Shown here: piece after piece, positions 34,501 to 38,963 of the stretch
Layout of the letters: every line of letters begins with the position of its first letter
Numbering within the stretch: position 1 is the first letter of the stretch
Assembly: GCF_905404315.1 (NCBI RefSeq)
Contig: NC_066279.1
Location: forward strand, 1,810,501-1,874,500
Source: Leptidea sinapis
Taxonomy: Eukaryota > Arthropoda > Insecta > Lepidoptera > Pieridae
Length of the DNA: 64,000 nucleotides
Direction: 5' to 3'
Made by a program: the position numbers and the translations under genes
Notes under the pieces: generated by a model
Told to the model about the DNA's origin: nothing
Seen by the model: only the letters and a program-made list of their open reading frames with translations
Database searches by the model: none

Positions 34501-35388
34501 AACTCTTTACAAAATATATAAGTAGATGCAAATAAAAATTACATGGCATGGATTAGAATTCAAGATTTAATTGATTTTTTACTAACACTGCTAAAACCTT
34601 AGATAAAACATGTACTAGAATTAGTTTTGCACATAAATACACTGCGAGATAATGGTGTGAAGTCATGAATGTACTTCATATTGTATTCAAAAGCCAAATG
34701 TTATCAATCATCAACAAATTTTAACACATTAACCAAATAAATAATAATTAGGGTTACAGGCTGTGGTGAAAGCGAAGCCTAGCAGAGCCCACTATTAGAG
34801 CAGGTCCAATTTGTTACATTTCACTTTCTACAGTGATAAGTTTGGATTTGTTTGCTCAGGATAGCAAGCTGTAACATTATTTGTGAAAATATCATACTTA
34901 AGGAGGGAATAAAAATGCTGAGCACTCAATATTTTTGGCAGTAAAAGTGTACTAAGACATGAGTCATATAAATATTTAAGATACATTAAGTGACACATAA
35001 GAATGATATAGGTAAAAAGGTTCTAGACCAGATGCGTGATTTTATAATATAAATACAAAATACCATACCTCCATCTTCTTGAATGCTTTGTAATGAGATC
35101 ACATGAGCATTCTGTTTAGGTTTTTCTAGGCCTTTACTCTTATTTTTATCTTCAGCAAATTTGTCCAAACACTCGAATACATTCTGCAAGATACAACAAT
35201 TTCCGTTGAAAATTTTAATAAACCACACACTGAATCGTAAAAATTGAGAAAAAAATATTTAGCGATAACGTAACATAACGATGTGAAGCTTTAACAAATC
35301 GCACCTCAAGATCATTATTAAAGTTTATGATGCACGTTTTCGGTATTTCAATGATTTTCGGCAATATCAAATCATCAAAAACCGACAT
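4346..35388 (-). CDS. Incenp: INCENP, inner centromere protein (20 coding exons)
   Basis: Scaffold subunit of the chromosomal passenger complex, which controls chromosome attachment and cytokinesis. It tethers Aurora B kinase to centromeres and the spindle midzone. The 20 exons total 2511 nt (836 residues plus TAG) and all 19 junctions keep frame with GT-AG introns; known INCENPs are of similar size. The start ATG (35388) has an in-frame TAA ten codons upstream. Residues 1-60 correspond to the N-terminal survivin/borealin-binding region. Residues 67-520 are charged low-complexity linker with basic clusters (PKRTRGKK, PRPKRTRR). Residues 585-735 form a K/R/E-rich helix or coiled coil. Residues 795-832 are the IN-box, with KRTSSAVW; the TSS serines at 823-824 are the known Aurora B target. 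Introns range from 121 to 3899 bp and are rich in transposons. The identification rests mainly on the IN-box and overall layout. Confidence 0.94.
5008..5407 (-). pseudogene. RTE-type LINE, 3' end fragment
   Basis: Intron 19 carries a 5'-truncated LINE. Its minus-strand frame (5020-5409, 129 residues) is the C-terminal tail of an RTE-clade reverse transcriptase ORF; recognisable segments are AQRAMERAMLGVSLRD, KWQWAGHIVLRTDGRWG and GRRSVGRPPTRWTDDL. The 3' end is a short ATG-type repeat (CATCATCATC on the plus strand), as usual for RTE elements. The clade assignment is from memory of the motif. Confidence 0.75.
5628..5858 (+). pseudogene. LINE family L-A, C-terminal ORF fragment
   Basis: 5'-truncated copy of the extreme 3' end of a LINE ORF2: the coding part reads FSRSFLPRTTKLWNELPCAV, then a frameshift, and the tail includes GGCCCGTACGCTCGTTTGTC before an A-run. 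Related copies are at 10150-10765, 16908-17095, 18058-18495, 21318-21395, 26490-26588 and 26935-27412. Confidence 0.7.
5994..6118 (-). CDS. Incenp: INCENP exon 19
   Basis: Residues 736-777, acceptor TTTCAG, donor GTAACT. It encodes an acidic stretch, LHSDEEADLEAPP, just before the IN-box exon, followed by SGWSTKK. Enters in phase 1, leaves in phase 0. Confidence 0.9.
6251..6541 (+). mobile_element. Non-autonomous Helitron, complete copy
   Basis: Starts TCCTACTAATATTATAAATG directly after a host A and ends GCCGAGTCAGCTAGT, so both Helitron termini (TC and CTAGT) are present; 291 bp, no coding capacity. It sits inside INCENP intron 18. Confidence 0.7.
6690..6849 (-). mobile_element. Helitron-like fragment beside the exon 18 splice donor
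   Basis: 5' half of a second Helitron family (minus strand start TCTATATATATATATAAATG, then CTCGAGAACGG and TTGGTCTTGAATTATTTGTG). The other end is missing. Its TC terminus falls at intron position +8, after GTGAGTA of the exon 18 donor. Related copies: 50256-51922 and 59615-59785. Confidence 0.7.
6857..6942 (-). CDS. Incenp: INCENP exon 18
   Basis: Residues 707-735, end of the charged helix (TKKEAAQMAREIEQRQREFK). Acceptor GTGCAG, donor GTGAGT; entered in phase 2, which fixes the end of exon 17 at the GTATGT donor. Confidence 0.88.
7555..8028. mobile_element. DNA transposon/MITE with 20-bp inverted ends, rich in GCATGC
   Basis: Terminal inverted repeats AGGTACGGACAGACGTGCTC, nearly perfect at both ends. 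The inside is full of AGCATGCT and AGCAC palindromic motifs that could fold back; such subterminal arrays are typical transposase-binding clusters. No transposase gene. Lies in INCENP intron 17. Confidence 0.65.
8030..8460. repeat. Possible inverted-repeat element
   Basis: GCGCTGACG...CGTCGGTCGAG near the left end recurs as CTCGACCGACGACGTCAGCG near the right end, an imperfect inverted repeat around 8060 and 8400. The right border resembles GAGCACTAAATGCAGCCTAA of insect MITEs; the left border may be lost against the neighbouring element. Confidence 0.4.
8461..10149. other. INCENP intron 17, middle part
   Basis: AT-rich intron without a feature I can support. A GTTCGGGACGAAAC/CGAAACTTC-rich stretch at 10030-10140 may be a decayed repeat. 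Confidence 0.4.
10150..10765 (+). pseudogene. LINE family L-A, heavily decayed copy
   Basis: Frame fragments of a reverse transcriptase follow one another: LILFLLHINDMFS (from the PLLFxxxINDL motif) near 10210, ALYKAQVLTAVLLSSVVWC near 10460, then a tail with CCGGCAACGCTCCTG and CCTCTGGTGTTGCAAGA as in the other L-A copies. Many frameshifts; the YADD region is not readable. Confidence 0.6.
10842..10981 (-). CDS. Incenp: INCENP exon 17
   Basis: Residues 661-706 plus two bases of 707. Encodes charged helix (ETEERRRAEELARHQRLEQE). Acceptor TTTCAG. Two donors are possible, GTGTAT and, 2 nt on, GTATGT; only the latter keeps frame with exon 18. Confidence 0.92.
11121..11274 (-). CDS. Incenp: INCENP exon 16
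   Basis: Residues 609-660. Opens with KREEKMAAAAAARIAADKER and continues as alternating basic and acidic helix (KDRQEKQLHADLGKMEKLKL). Acceptor TTACAG, donor GTAATT; intron 16 is only 139 bp. Confidence 0.92.
11275..13661. other. INCENP intron 15, left part
   Basis: AT-rich intron. Apart from the tRNA-like relic at 11768-11880, I see only short ATATCG-containing stretches (12340-13080) that may be a decayed repeat. Confidence 0.4.
11768..11880 (-). repeat. tRNA-like SINE relic with duplicated A-box
   Basis: On the minus strand it reads AAGCTCAGTTGGGAAGAGCG, then GGGTCCGAGTCTC, and ends ATTATCCATAAATTTTG: tRNA A-box and B-box in order. The same A-box segment (ACTCAGTTGGGAAAAGCGCT) occurs a second time about 50 bp upstream. 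The 3' part resembles the tail of the tRNA-like unit at 20409-20481, so both may be one SINE family. Confidence 0.5.
13662..14661. mobile_element. Foldback-type element with 120-bp inverted arms
   Basis: The arms (13662-13781 and 14542-14661) are inverted copies, starting TGCGTAAACTTATTTTCAAT and running through ACAACGCACAGCGCAGGTGC to AGCTAAAAG, with only a few mismatches. Between them lies the 37-bp tandem array. Long inverted arms around tandem repeats are the layout of foldback elements. No gene inside. It sits in INCENP intron 15, 60 bp from exon 15. No target-site duplication is obvious. Confidence 0.75.
13786..14555 (+). repeat. 37-bp minisatellite, 21 units
   Basis: Unit: ACCTTTTAAAACTATACTTT followed by TAGCTACAACTAGTAAC. 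The first and last units are exactly 740 bp apart, twenty periods, and the intermediate units I checked keep 37 bp. Variation is confined to few places: TTAAAGC/TTAAAAC/TTTAAAC, TACTAC/TACAAC, and GTAAT/GTAAC/GTATC. TTAAAGC occurs only in the first four units. The last unit merges into the right arm. Confidence 0.95.
14721..14902 (-). CDS. Incenp: INCENP exon 15
   Basis: Residues 549-608 plus two bases. Ser/Pro-rich start (SRIRVPPYSKPPTAPSS) then the start of the charged helix (RDWAEDPRKKKEAMLDAKRE). Acceptor CTGCAG, donor GTAATG. Strikingly GC-rich against its intron surroundings. Confidence 0.92.
14930..15590 (-). pseudogene. LINE family L-B, 3' end with ORF tail
   Basis: 5'-truncated LINE in INCENP intron 14. 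The minus-strand frame 15206-15541 holds the C-terminus of a reverse transcriptase ORF (FALQKRAVSAIYQLGYRQSP, then INITTVHCQYIYEN and FKGKCIHFYNKVP). The 3' UTR follows to 14930. Other copies: 26150-26305, 28695-29165 and 52353-52745. It is a Jockey/CR1-like LINE; the exact clade is uncertain. Confidence 0.7.
15612..15722 (+). repeat. Interspersed repeat family A, partial copy
   Basis: Begins AGGGACGAGACGAGCAG and continues AGTGCCGCTCAGGATTC to GGCACTACAACTGCACTCGT. Other copies: 19731-20020, 31081-31295, 48710-49018, 62108-62410 and 63845-64000. Non-coding; about 300 bp when complete. Confidence 0.65.
15840..16050 (-). mobile_element. Non-autonomous Helitron, family H1
   Basis: Minus-strand start TCTAATATATAAAATTCTCG, end GTTTGCTGGGTCAGCTAGT. 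An inner segment of about 100 bp present in the copy at 24513-24802 is deleted. Intron 14 of INCENP. Confidence 0.8.
16155..16205 (-). repeat. Short LINE/SINE tail fragment
   Basis: Shares TTATTATTTAATAGCC and GAGGGCGGTCG with the element at 25855-26010. Lies 33 bp from the exon 14 donor. Confidence 0.4.
16239..16346 (-). CDS. Incenp: INCENP exon 14
   Basis: Residues 513-548 (KENSTPESSKMAISAEMLAN). 36 codons, phase 0 at both ends. Acceptor TTCACAG, donor GTGAGC. Confidence 0.88.
16908..17095 (-). repeat. LINE family L-A, tail fragment
   Basis: Matches the 3' end of the copy at 18058-18495: GGAGGACAAACGAGCGTACTGG, split here as GGAGGACAAACGAGCG and TGGTGTTGAGTGATCACC, then TTAAGGAAGGTGTACGCGC. 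Truncated and decayed; INCENP intron 13. Confidence 0.65.
17300..17381 (-). CDS. Incenp: INCENP exon 13
   Basis: Residues 485-512 (AVKKKVQQFEEMASRVTRNK). The KKxQQFEE...RVTR pattern is typical of insect INCENP, before the helix. Acceptor GGACAG, donor GTATTT. Confidence 0.92.
17382..18057. other. INCENP intron 12, left part
   Basis: AT-rich, no recognisable element apart from a GC-richer patch at 17810-17920 that I cannot assign. Confidence 0.4.
18058..18495 (-). pseudogene. LINE family L-A, best preserved 3' fragment
   Basis: Minus-strand frame 18117-18491 (124 residues) is the C-terminal end of a LINE reverse transcriptase ORF: LPLRRDVASLCVFYRIYHGE, then SFLPRTAKLWNELPCAV and FKKSAYTFLKGRQRSCDSSG. 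It ends in a T-run on the plus strand, the poly(A) tail of the insertion. 5'-truncated. Confidence 0.75.
18700..18800 (-). repeat. Fragment related to the element at 38964-39339
   Basis: In reverse orientation it shares GTTAGAACAGTTAAAACAAC and GCACGAGCCGAGCGTAG with 39110-39160. No ends are preserved. Confidence 0.5.
19360..19462 (-). CDS. Incenp: INCENP exon 12
   Basis: Residues 451-484 plus two bases (NVKNLTDDNSLLTDDDSQEV then TTPPSSTEPVAP). Acidic, Ser/Thr-rich linker. Acceptor TCCACAG with a weak pyrimidine tract, donor GTATGT. Confidence 0.85.
19731..20020 (+). repeat. Interspersed repeat family A
   Basis: Long copy: GTCGAGACGAGCAGG, ATGGTAATTGATATGCCCTG, CCCAGTAATTTTACTAGC, ending CTAAGGAGCCTCCCA. 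INCENP intron 11. Confidence 0.7.
20093..20180 (-). CDS. Incenp: INCENP exon 11
   Basis: Residues 422-450 (QNLNETVLIESQEKNNPQPI). Acceptor TTTCAG followed by CAG, so the border could shift by one codon. Donor GTGAGT. Confidence 0.87.
20261..20518. mobile_element. Inverted repeats enclosing a tRNA-like unit
   Basis: ACACACAAATAAAATTTGAA plus AAACAAAATT at 20264-20293 returns inverted at 20486-20517. The tRNA-like 73-mer at 20409-20481 lies between, directly against the right arm. This could be a MITE that picked up a tRNA-like unit, or a SINE next to an inverted copy of its own tail. INCENP intron 10, 80 bp before the exon 11 acceptor. Confidence 0.55.
20409..20481 (+). tRNA. tRNA-like cloverleaf, probably a tRNA-derived repeat
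   Basis: A 73-nt segment folds as a full cloverleaf: acceptor GAACGGT/ATCGTTC (one G-U), D-stem GCTC/GAGC, anticodon stem CCGGC/GCCAG (one C-A mismatch), T-stem GTGGG/CCCGC (one wobble). A-box TGGCTCAGTTGG and B-box GGTTCGAGTCC are intact. The anticodon loop ACGGAAC lacks the near-invariant U33. The formal anticodon GGA would mean Ser, but the long variable arm of tRNA-Ser is absent. A working tRNA is therefore unlikely. Confidence 0.55.
20792..21111 (+). mobile_element. Non-autonomous Helitron, family H1, full length
   Basis: 320 bp, inserted between host A and T: starts TCTAATATATAAAATTCTCA, ends TGCTGGGTCAGTTAGT (CTAGT mutated to TTAGT). Best plus-strand reference copy of H1 in the window; INCENP intron 10. 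Confidence 0.85.
21318..21395 (-). repeat. LINE family L-A, small fragment
   Basis: Holds GGAGGACAAACG, GGTACCCATGTCGTAT and ACACCGCACAAGGAAGCTCA, with an internal deletion relative to 18058-18495. Confidence 0.6.
21575..23411 (-). mobile_element. Helitron split by a LINE insertion
   Basis: Left part 21575-21804 begins ACTAGCTGACCCAGCA (reverse of the 3' end); right part 23191-23411 resumes at ATAGGTATTGATCGTAGACG and ends at the 5' terminus (TCTTATATATAAAATTCTCG on the minus strand). AAAAATAG flanks the inserted LINE on both sides. Second subfamily of H1, like 23411-23712. Confidence 0.75.
21805..23190 (+). pseudogene. 5'-truncated LINE reverse transcriptase, inactive
   Basis: Reverse transcriptase fragments in order: NNYRPISLATIIAKVFDSIL and DNQFGFWQGLSTETAI at 21960-22120, FLDLSKAFDLVSYDILWEKM at 22175-22235, LNGTPLEMVDLFKYLGHLVT near 22650, and NAFRMLLRLPRYCSASAMFG near 22910. 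The catalytic YADD is read as stop-A-G-D at 22470-22483, and frameshifts separate the parts. The 3' end is AATAAAGAATAAAGAA. It lies in INCENP intron 10, sense opposite to the gene. Clade not certain (CR1/Jockey-like). Confidence 0.8.
23411..23712 (-). mobile_element. Helitron, H1 subfamily, 5' end lost
   Basis: Starts ACTAGCTGACCCAGCAAACG immediately after the previous copy, sharing its A, and breaks off after CACCCTTAACATTTAT. Same subfamily as 21575-23411 (block CGATTGCCATCTTGC). Confidence 0.65.
23723..24049 (-). mobile_element. Non-autonomous Helitron, family H1, full length
   Basis: 327 bp. ACTAGCTGACCCAGTAAACG at the left, TTTTATATATTAGA at the right. Its end is 29 bp from the exon 10 donor. 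Confidence 0.8.
24079..24367 (-). CDS. Incenp: INCENP exon 10 (largest)
   Basis: Residues 325-421: acidic linker with NKKSEGKELEKTILLSTVDG and MDQTIVLQNGVYSHDPVTPK. Acceptor TTTCAG, donor GTAAGT. Enters in phase 2 with exon 9, leaves in phase 0. Confidence 0.92.
24513..24802 (-). mobile_element. Non-autonomous Helitron, family H1, full length
   Basis: 290 bp; ACTAGCTGACCCAGCAAACG to TTTTATATATTAGA. Lies in INCENP intron 9. Confidence 0.8.
24803..25854. other. INCENP intron 9, middle part
   Basis: AT-rich. The stretch 25300-25480 (AGAAGTCGGTTAC, GGTACTCGATAAATCTAC) resembles an abundant lepidopteran repeat, but I cannot define its ends. Confidence 0.35.
25855..26010 (-). repeat. LINE/SINE tail fragment
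   Basis: Contains GCCTGAGAAGAATGGGCGCA, ACAAACTCAGCGGGC, a T-run and AATAGCCCGAGGGCGGTCG. A partner fragment is at 16155-16205. Non-coding. Confidence 0.5.
26150..26305 (-). repeat. LINE family L-B, 3' UTR fragment
   Basis: Shares TTGATTCCTTTAGAATTC-type block (here CGATTCCTTTAGAATTC), CTACTACCGCTTCGGAAA and GAGAGAAGAAGCGGCGCAAG with 14930-15590. Its 5' truncation point lies about 10 bp from the exon 9 donor. Confidence 0.65.
26316..26370 (-). CDS. Incenp: INCENP exon 9
   Basis: Residues 307-324 plus two bases; very basic (PTQKPRPKRTRRNQKA), a likely nuclear-localisation or chromatin-binding patch. Acceptor TTTCAG, donor GTACGT; phase 2 exit is confirmed by exon 10. Confidence 0.85.
26490..26588 (-). 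repeat. LINE family L-A, tail fragment
   Basis: GAGCGTACGGGTCACCTGG, GTTAAGTGATCACCG and CAACACCAGAGGAATCAC, as in 18058-18170. INCENP intron 8. Confidence 0.65.
26935..27412 (+). pseudogene. LINE family L-A, 3' ORF fragment
   Basis: Plus-strand copy of the same LINE end as 18058-18495: FDRVQRRAARNVGDPVLCER, LALRRDVASLCVFYRIYHGE, then a deletion and frameshift, SFLPRTTKLWNELPCAV, a second deletion and an A-run tail at 27408. Its end is about 35 bp from the exon 8 donor. Confidence 0.75.
27450..27513 (-). CDS. Incenp: INCENP exon 8
   Basis: Residues 286-306 (VQAEPESQEVVESVQNSDVE), acidic. Acceptor TTTTAG, donor GTGAGT. Short, but both junctions keep phase. Confidence 0.85.
28007..28107 (-). 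CDS. Incenp: INCENP exon 7
   Basis: Residues 252-285: RTTRSSTRNVKQTEQEEEPV then ARPKRTRGKK, a basic cluster. Acceptor TTCTAG, donor GTATAT. Confidence 0.88.
28695..29165 (-). pseudogene. LINE family L-B, 3' end
   Basis: Close relative of 14930-15590 (frame 28899-29117 with LVTNSSRLHKIHNSFKGKCI). 5' break about 25 bp from the exon 6 donor. INCENP intron 6. Confidence 0.7.
29190..29309 (-). CDS. Incenp: INCENP exon 6
   Basis: Residues 212-251 (RKGAKKDKVIESEDEKLETE then RATRRTTRSKKETDTTPL). Charged; acceptor TTTTCAG, donor GTAAAA. Confidence 0.88.
29500..29910 (+). pseudogene. LINE 3' fragment, family L-R
   Basis: Plus-strand frame with VVTGHFPLNKHLSIIGVTDS and CMEAEETPEHMLMEW, typical of the region near the RNase H end of insect LINEs. 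A segment (CATCTATCTATCATAGGTGT and onward) is duplicated at 29510 and 29645. INCENP intron 5. Partner: 2936-3118. Confidence 0.65.
29911..30612. other. INCENP intron 5, remaining part
   Basis: AT-rich, with a GC-richer patch at 30180-30330; no feature recognised. Confidence 0.4.
30613..30741 (-). CDS. Incenp: INCENP exon 5
   Basis: Residues 169-211 (KQEKISEPSVLIMDSEILPL; ends DDIAMPPPSMPLP). Acceptor TTGCAG, donor GTAAGT. Confidence 0.88.
31081..31295 (+). repeat. Interspersed repeat family A
   Basis: ATAAGGGACAAGACGAACAG to GAGCCTCAGACTGG, with an inner deletion relative to 19731-20020. INCENP intron 4. Confidence 0.65.
31437..31554 (-). CDS. Incenp: INCENP exon 4
   Basis: Residues 130-168 (VNVNLSQKMRRSKSIEKSKS then RKQKDNAEKDKENNEP). 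Acceptor TTCTAG, donor GTAAGT. Confidence 0.88.
31555..33660. other. INCENP intron 3, left part
   Basis: AT-rich sequence. No exon or repeat end that I can support; the frames at 32006-32218 and 32770-32958 look random. Confidence 0.4.
33691..33876 (+). promoter_or_regulatory. Promoter-like block, perhaps a solo LTR
   Basis: Four CACGTG E-boxes (33691, 33697, 33737, 33749), a TATAAATACAGC box at 33765 (an ATAAATACAGC copy lies at 33714), an arthropod initiator TCAGT with its A at 33798, and AATAAA at 33858 and 33871. TATA to initiator is 33 bp. TATA-initiator-AATAAA within 110 bp is the U3-R-U5 order of an LTR. It faces opposite to INCENP, in intron 3. Ends were not found. Confidence 0.45.
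34028..34215 (-). CDS. Incenp: INCENP exon 3
   Basis: Residues 67-129: Ser-rich (NEESSDSYTDSSNPESSKPV) then SKKRSKNEVDGMSSPELDKR. Acceptor ATGCAG, donor GTAAGT. Confidence 0.9.
34216..35068. other. INCENP intron 2
   Basis: AT-rich, no element recognised. Confidence 0.4.
35069..35183 (-). CDS. Incenp: INCENP exon 2
   Basis: Residues 29-66 (NVFECLDKFAEDKNKSKGLE). Completes the N-terminal targeting region. Acceptor CTTGCAG, donor GTATGG. Intron 1 is only 121 bp. Confidence 0.9.
35305..35388 (-). CDS. Incenp: INCENP exon 1, start codon
   Basis: Residues 1-28 (MSVFDDLILPKIIEIPKTCI). An in-frame TAA, nine codons before the ATG, limits the protein to this start unless there is an upstream exon. 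Donor GTGCGA, phase 0. The hydrophobic helix-like start fits the survivin/borealin-binding segment. Confidence 0.88.
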
Positions 35389-36065
35389 AATTGGAGGAAT
35401 AATATCACAACAAGTTTAAAAAATCTGACAATCAGAATAAAACACAGAAGTCTACATCAAATCAAACACCCAAACCGGAATAATATTTTTACTTTAACGA
35501 AAACCGTTTGAAATTGAAAATAGGGCTGCCACCTGCTAATGACAAACTGCCAAGTTGCCAAATAACCATGCCACACAACGCGGTTTTATTCTCCATCTGA
35601 AATTACATAGACGGTATATAATATCTAGTGGGTAGTAACAATAATATAAAAAAAAGTTAAATAAATATTTTAATGATACTTGATTAATATATTCTATGTA
35701 AAGTGGTTGCCAGAACATATTTATACAATCTAAAGGAGTAGGCTTAGGTGCTGTTATATTATTATGACCAAAATTACCCGTAACCTTAGAATATTAACGC
35801 TACAGAAGTAAAGTTGGTAACTTCTTTACAAATAGAAAGGACAAGCGATATACAACTAAGGCTGAGATAGAACGGGAAAAAGCTATTGTTCTTGCACATC
35901 TATAGCGTAACCCATTAATTTATTTGGCCCAATGTAAACTTTGGGGCAAATAAACAAAGATCTGTCATGTCATCGAGCTTGTGAATATTATTTTTGTGAT
36001 TTTATTGTTTTGAAACATATTTGGTGTGAGATAAAGATGCCTTTCAACTTTTAAAAGTTCAGGCC
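35389..36065. promoter_or_regulatory. Shared upstream region of INCENP and the THAP relic
   Basis: About 680 bp between two divergent starts; it may hold a bidirectional promoter. No TATA or other element stands out. Confidence 0.3.
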
Positions 36066-36643
36066 ATGGTTGGGTGTTGCGTGTCTGGTTGCCAAAGCCG
36101 TAGTGAATGTAAAAACCCAGGAGTTAGCTTCCACCAGTCACCTATTTTCAGTAAATTTATGGTAATTAAAATAAACATAATAATATTTTAAAACAGTGAC
36201 AACCAAAATATTGCCATACCATTGATATAGTCTTACCCAAGTTAAGTTAATGTTATTAATTTATTTCAAACCTTATTCTATTCAATATTATTAAAATAAC
36301 GTACAGCCGGTATTTATTATGAGTATTAATAATTTACAACGGTATATGTATGGAGTAAGGAAATTAGAACGACATTTGTACGTTTTCCTGTGATTGGTAA
36401 TAAGACAACGAACTCGATGTAAGCATGTTGCACAATGTGTAGTAAAATAAAAAACTCAACAATGAATTTCAGGTTTCCATTAGATCCAATACCAAAAAAA
36501 AATGTATGAAAGCAACAGGACGAACAGATTTATGGGAACCAAATAAACATGCAAGAATTTCTTCAGTCCACTTTGATGCGACACAAATAATAACAAAAAA
36601 TATAAACAAATGGCTCATTGATGGTGCAGCTAAAATTTATTAA
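36066..36643 (+). pseudogene. THAP-domain gene relic (two exons)
   Basis: Exon 1 (36066-36136) starts ATG and reads MVGCCVSGCQSRSECKNPGV then SFH, the first half of a C2CH THAP zinc finger. Exon 2 (36473-36643) gives FPLDPIPKK, then, after a 1-nt frameshift in a run of nine A, TGRTDLWEPNKHARISSVHF and LIDGAAKIY, matching the W, P and H positions and the AVPTIF-like end of the domain. The intron splits the domain before FP as in human THAP1. The donor CA|GTCACC is weak and the next one is out of phase. The frameshift might be a sequencing error; otherwise it is a dead copy. Known THAP domains bind DNA; no other domain follows. Confidence 0.7.
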
Positions 36644-37339
36644 TGTAAGTGAATAAATTTCTCGCTTTCACCTCTCGCGTCGTCATGTCACACAAGTGCG
36701 ATACTAGCACATCTCACCTATAACCATGTATGTAGTTACAAACCTACCTTGGCTGACACCGACTCCAAAAATAACAATAATTGTAACTACATCATATTGT
36801 CGAAATAAATTGATTGACTTTTAGGTAGTCTTATTTTTATCATTTAATTTTACTAAGGAGAACTCTCAAAATAAATTTAAGATATCTTTTATCTATATGT
36901 AGAAGAAAATGCATTTATTTTTTTCTTTTCATTGGATATTATATTATTTGGAAAATATTTTTTTAAATTCTTTGTTTTTTTGTAATTTGTTTTTTAGATT
37001 TTCAGTGAATCTGAAGTACACCAACTAATTTGTCTGAATAATAATTATGTAAAGATCTACTTAACGTGCTGCTTCTGCGAAAAATAGACAGAACGTTGCG
37101 TCATGGTGCAATGCAGCAACGAACGTATGCGCATTGCAGTATGATTACATACAGTTGGAAATTCTGCCACAGATAAGGGGGAAAGTAAGTATGCCGTTAA
37201 GGGTTCCATTGATCATCACATTCAACCACGACAATTACTTGAGTATAACTATTTTATAGTAGATGACTTAAATATCTGGATAGCATAATATAAAAATTCG
37301 GTCGAGTATCGTTAATTTACCCCTAAGAATTAAGGATTT
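36644..37339. other. Spacer after the THAP relic
   Basis: A strong acceptor (TTTTAGATTTTCAG) at 37016 opens a 27-codon frame ending CCFCEK-stop, and GTAAGT follows the THAP stop at 36645; but the THAP frame already stops before it, so no exon can be joined. Confidence 0.35.
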
Positions 37340-37730
37340 CTGTTAGTTTGTGATGAATCCCATAATTATTAGTACTTAATCAAACTCTTGTCAAAATACC
37401 CTTGAAGTATATCCTTTCCAATAAAAGAATCATCAAAATAGGTTGGCCTGATTTTGAATTATTCGTCCATTTGTCGCACACATATTTAATGCAAATTTAG
37501 TGGATGCCACAGTCAGAACTATACCAAATTAAAATGGGTCCGGATCAGACGGGAAGCACCAGCTTTCAAATAAAAAAAGGATCATCAAAATTGGTTCACT
37601 CAGATGAAAGTTCTGAGTTTACAAACATAAAAAGAAATACCGTCGGATTGCAAAACTCCTTCTTTTTGAAGTCGGTTAATAGTTATAAAAAAAATCGAAC
37701 TATGAATACGTACCAGCGCTGGTTATAGGG
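37340..37730 (+). repeat. Probable lepidopteran interspersed repeat
   Basis: Contains ATGGGTCCGGATCAGACGGG, ATAAAAAAAGGATCATC and CTTTTTGAAGTCGGTTAA, phrases I recall from abundant lepidopteran repeats. A related AAGAAGTCGGTTAC block is near 25360. Ends not determined. The 74-residue frame at 37504 is not taken as a gene. Confidence 0.45.
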
Positions 37731-37744
37731 GATGGTCTATCATC

Positions 37745-38035
37745 ACGGGCAGGATTATTGTCGCCTATATCAGCATAGAAATGTGGTGGTTATGCGATCC
37801 CGGCGCTATGCAGTCCTCGTCGAAATCACTATCCCATAAGAAGACTACCTCATGAAAACTGAGAAGGACAAGTACTTTGACTTGGCTAACGAGATGACCG
37901 TTTAGACGTTGACTAGATCATCAAAGCCTTGATAGTCCTTACGGCGGTCTTATAGCAAGGAGCCTCTATGAATATATCAGAAGGTTCTCGCTAAGCGGTG
38001 GGCTCAAAGATCAAATACAGATACCTCTGTCTAAA
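37745..38035 (+). repeat. Decayed LINE fragment
   Basis: Plus-strand LMKTEKDKYFDLANE recalls the C-terminal tail of some LINE ORFs. An inverted, diverged partner lies at 44380-44560 (shared TTAGCGAGAACC and GAGGCTC). Short and uncertain. Confidence 0.35.
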
Positions 38036-38949
38036 TTTTTTAATTAAATTTATAAAATGAAAATTAAAAATGTTATTGGTCCTAAATAAATATATAATTA
38101 TAATTACATGCTTTCTATTATTATGTTTAATTAATTTACATTCCAATCATCTGTTGATTATGTGACATTATGTCATACAATTTAATTCTGTGAGGGGTAA
38201 TTTTAGTCATAATAATAATATGAAAACACCTAAGACTACTCCTGTCAAAATTATTGCTATCTAAAAGGGGCACGCGGGGATTACTTCTATAAAGTAAATA
38301 TTCTAAGCCCGTAACGGAAATAAATCGTATGACGGAATGTGAAATGCTCAACAGGTAACTGCTTATACTGAAAAAATGCTAACTTTGCTGCCTAGTGACC
38401 AATAATATTTTAAGCAACTGGAGTAAACGCAGAAATGTATATAAGACATATCGACTGACACTTATTTGTGGCATGTGCCATATTTCGGCTTTGATTTTGA
38501 GTGCGTGCATTGTCTATATGTATAGAACGCACTTGGTATTTATACAAGAATACCACGGGACAGGCTGTTCCATATGTTTTACAGGATTTTTTTTGCCAGT
38601 AAACTAATTTTGTCGTACTTATATCGTTGTTAAAAAAATATTTAGAAATAAAAATAATATTTTAAAATAAAAATAAAAATTAATTCAGATCAAGATATAG
38701 ATTATAATTAAGAATATAATGGATTACAATAACAACAAAAATTAAATGAATATGATTTTGTAAATAAAAATGGCTGCGAAGGAACGTACGATACTCTGAA
38801 GTATTTTTGCAAGAATCAACGTAATAAAGTACATTTTTTTTGTTAATAGTTTCCCACGTCGATGTTTGCTGAGGTTGTTTTCACTAGTTTAAGCGCCAAA
38901 ATGGCGAATGTCAAACAGGCACAAAAGGACTATGACAGCCGCCAGTCCA
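38036..38949. other. Intergenic, no gene seen
   Basis: AT-rich, no feature recognised. Confidence 0.4.
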
Positions 38950-38963
38950 GAGCCCTCTCAACG

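Noticed and set aside
37017..37090. Third exon of the THAP gene
   Set aside because: It has a good acceptor, but the THAP reading frame stops at 36643 before any donor, and the peptide has no known domain.
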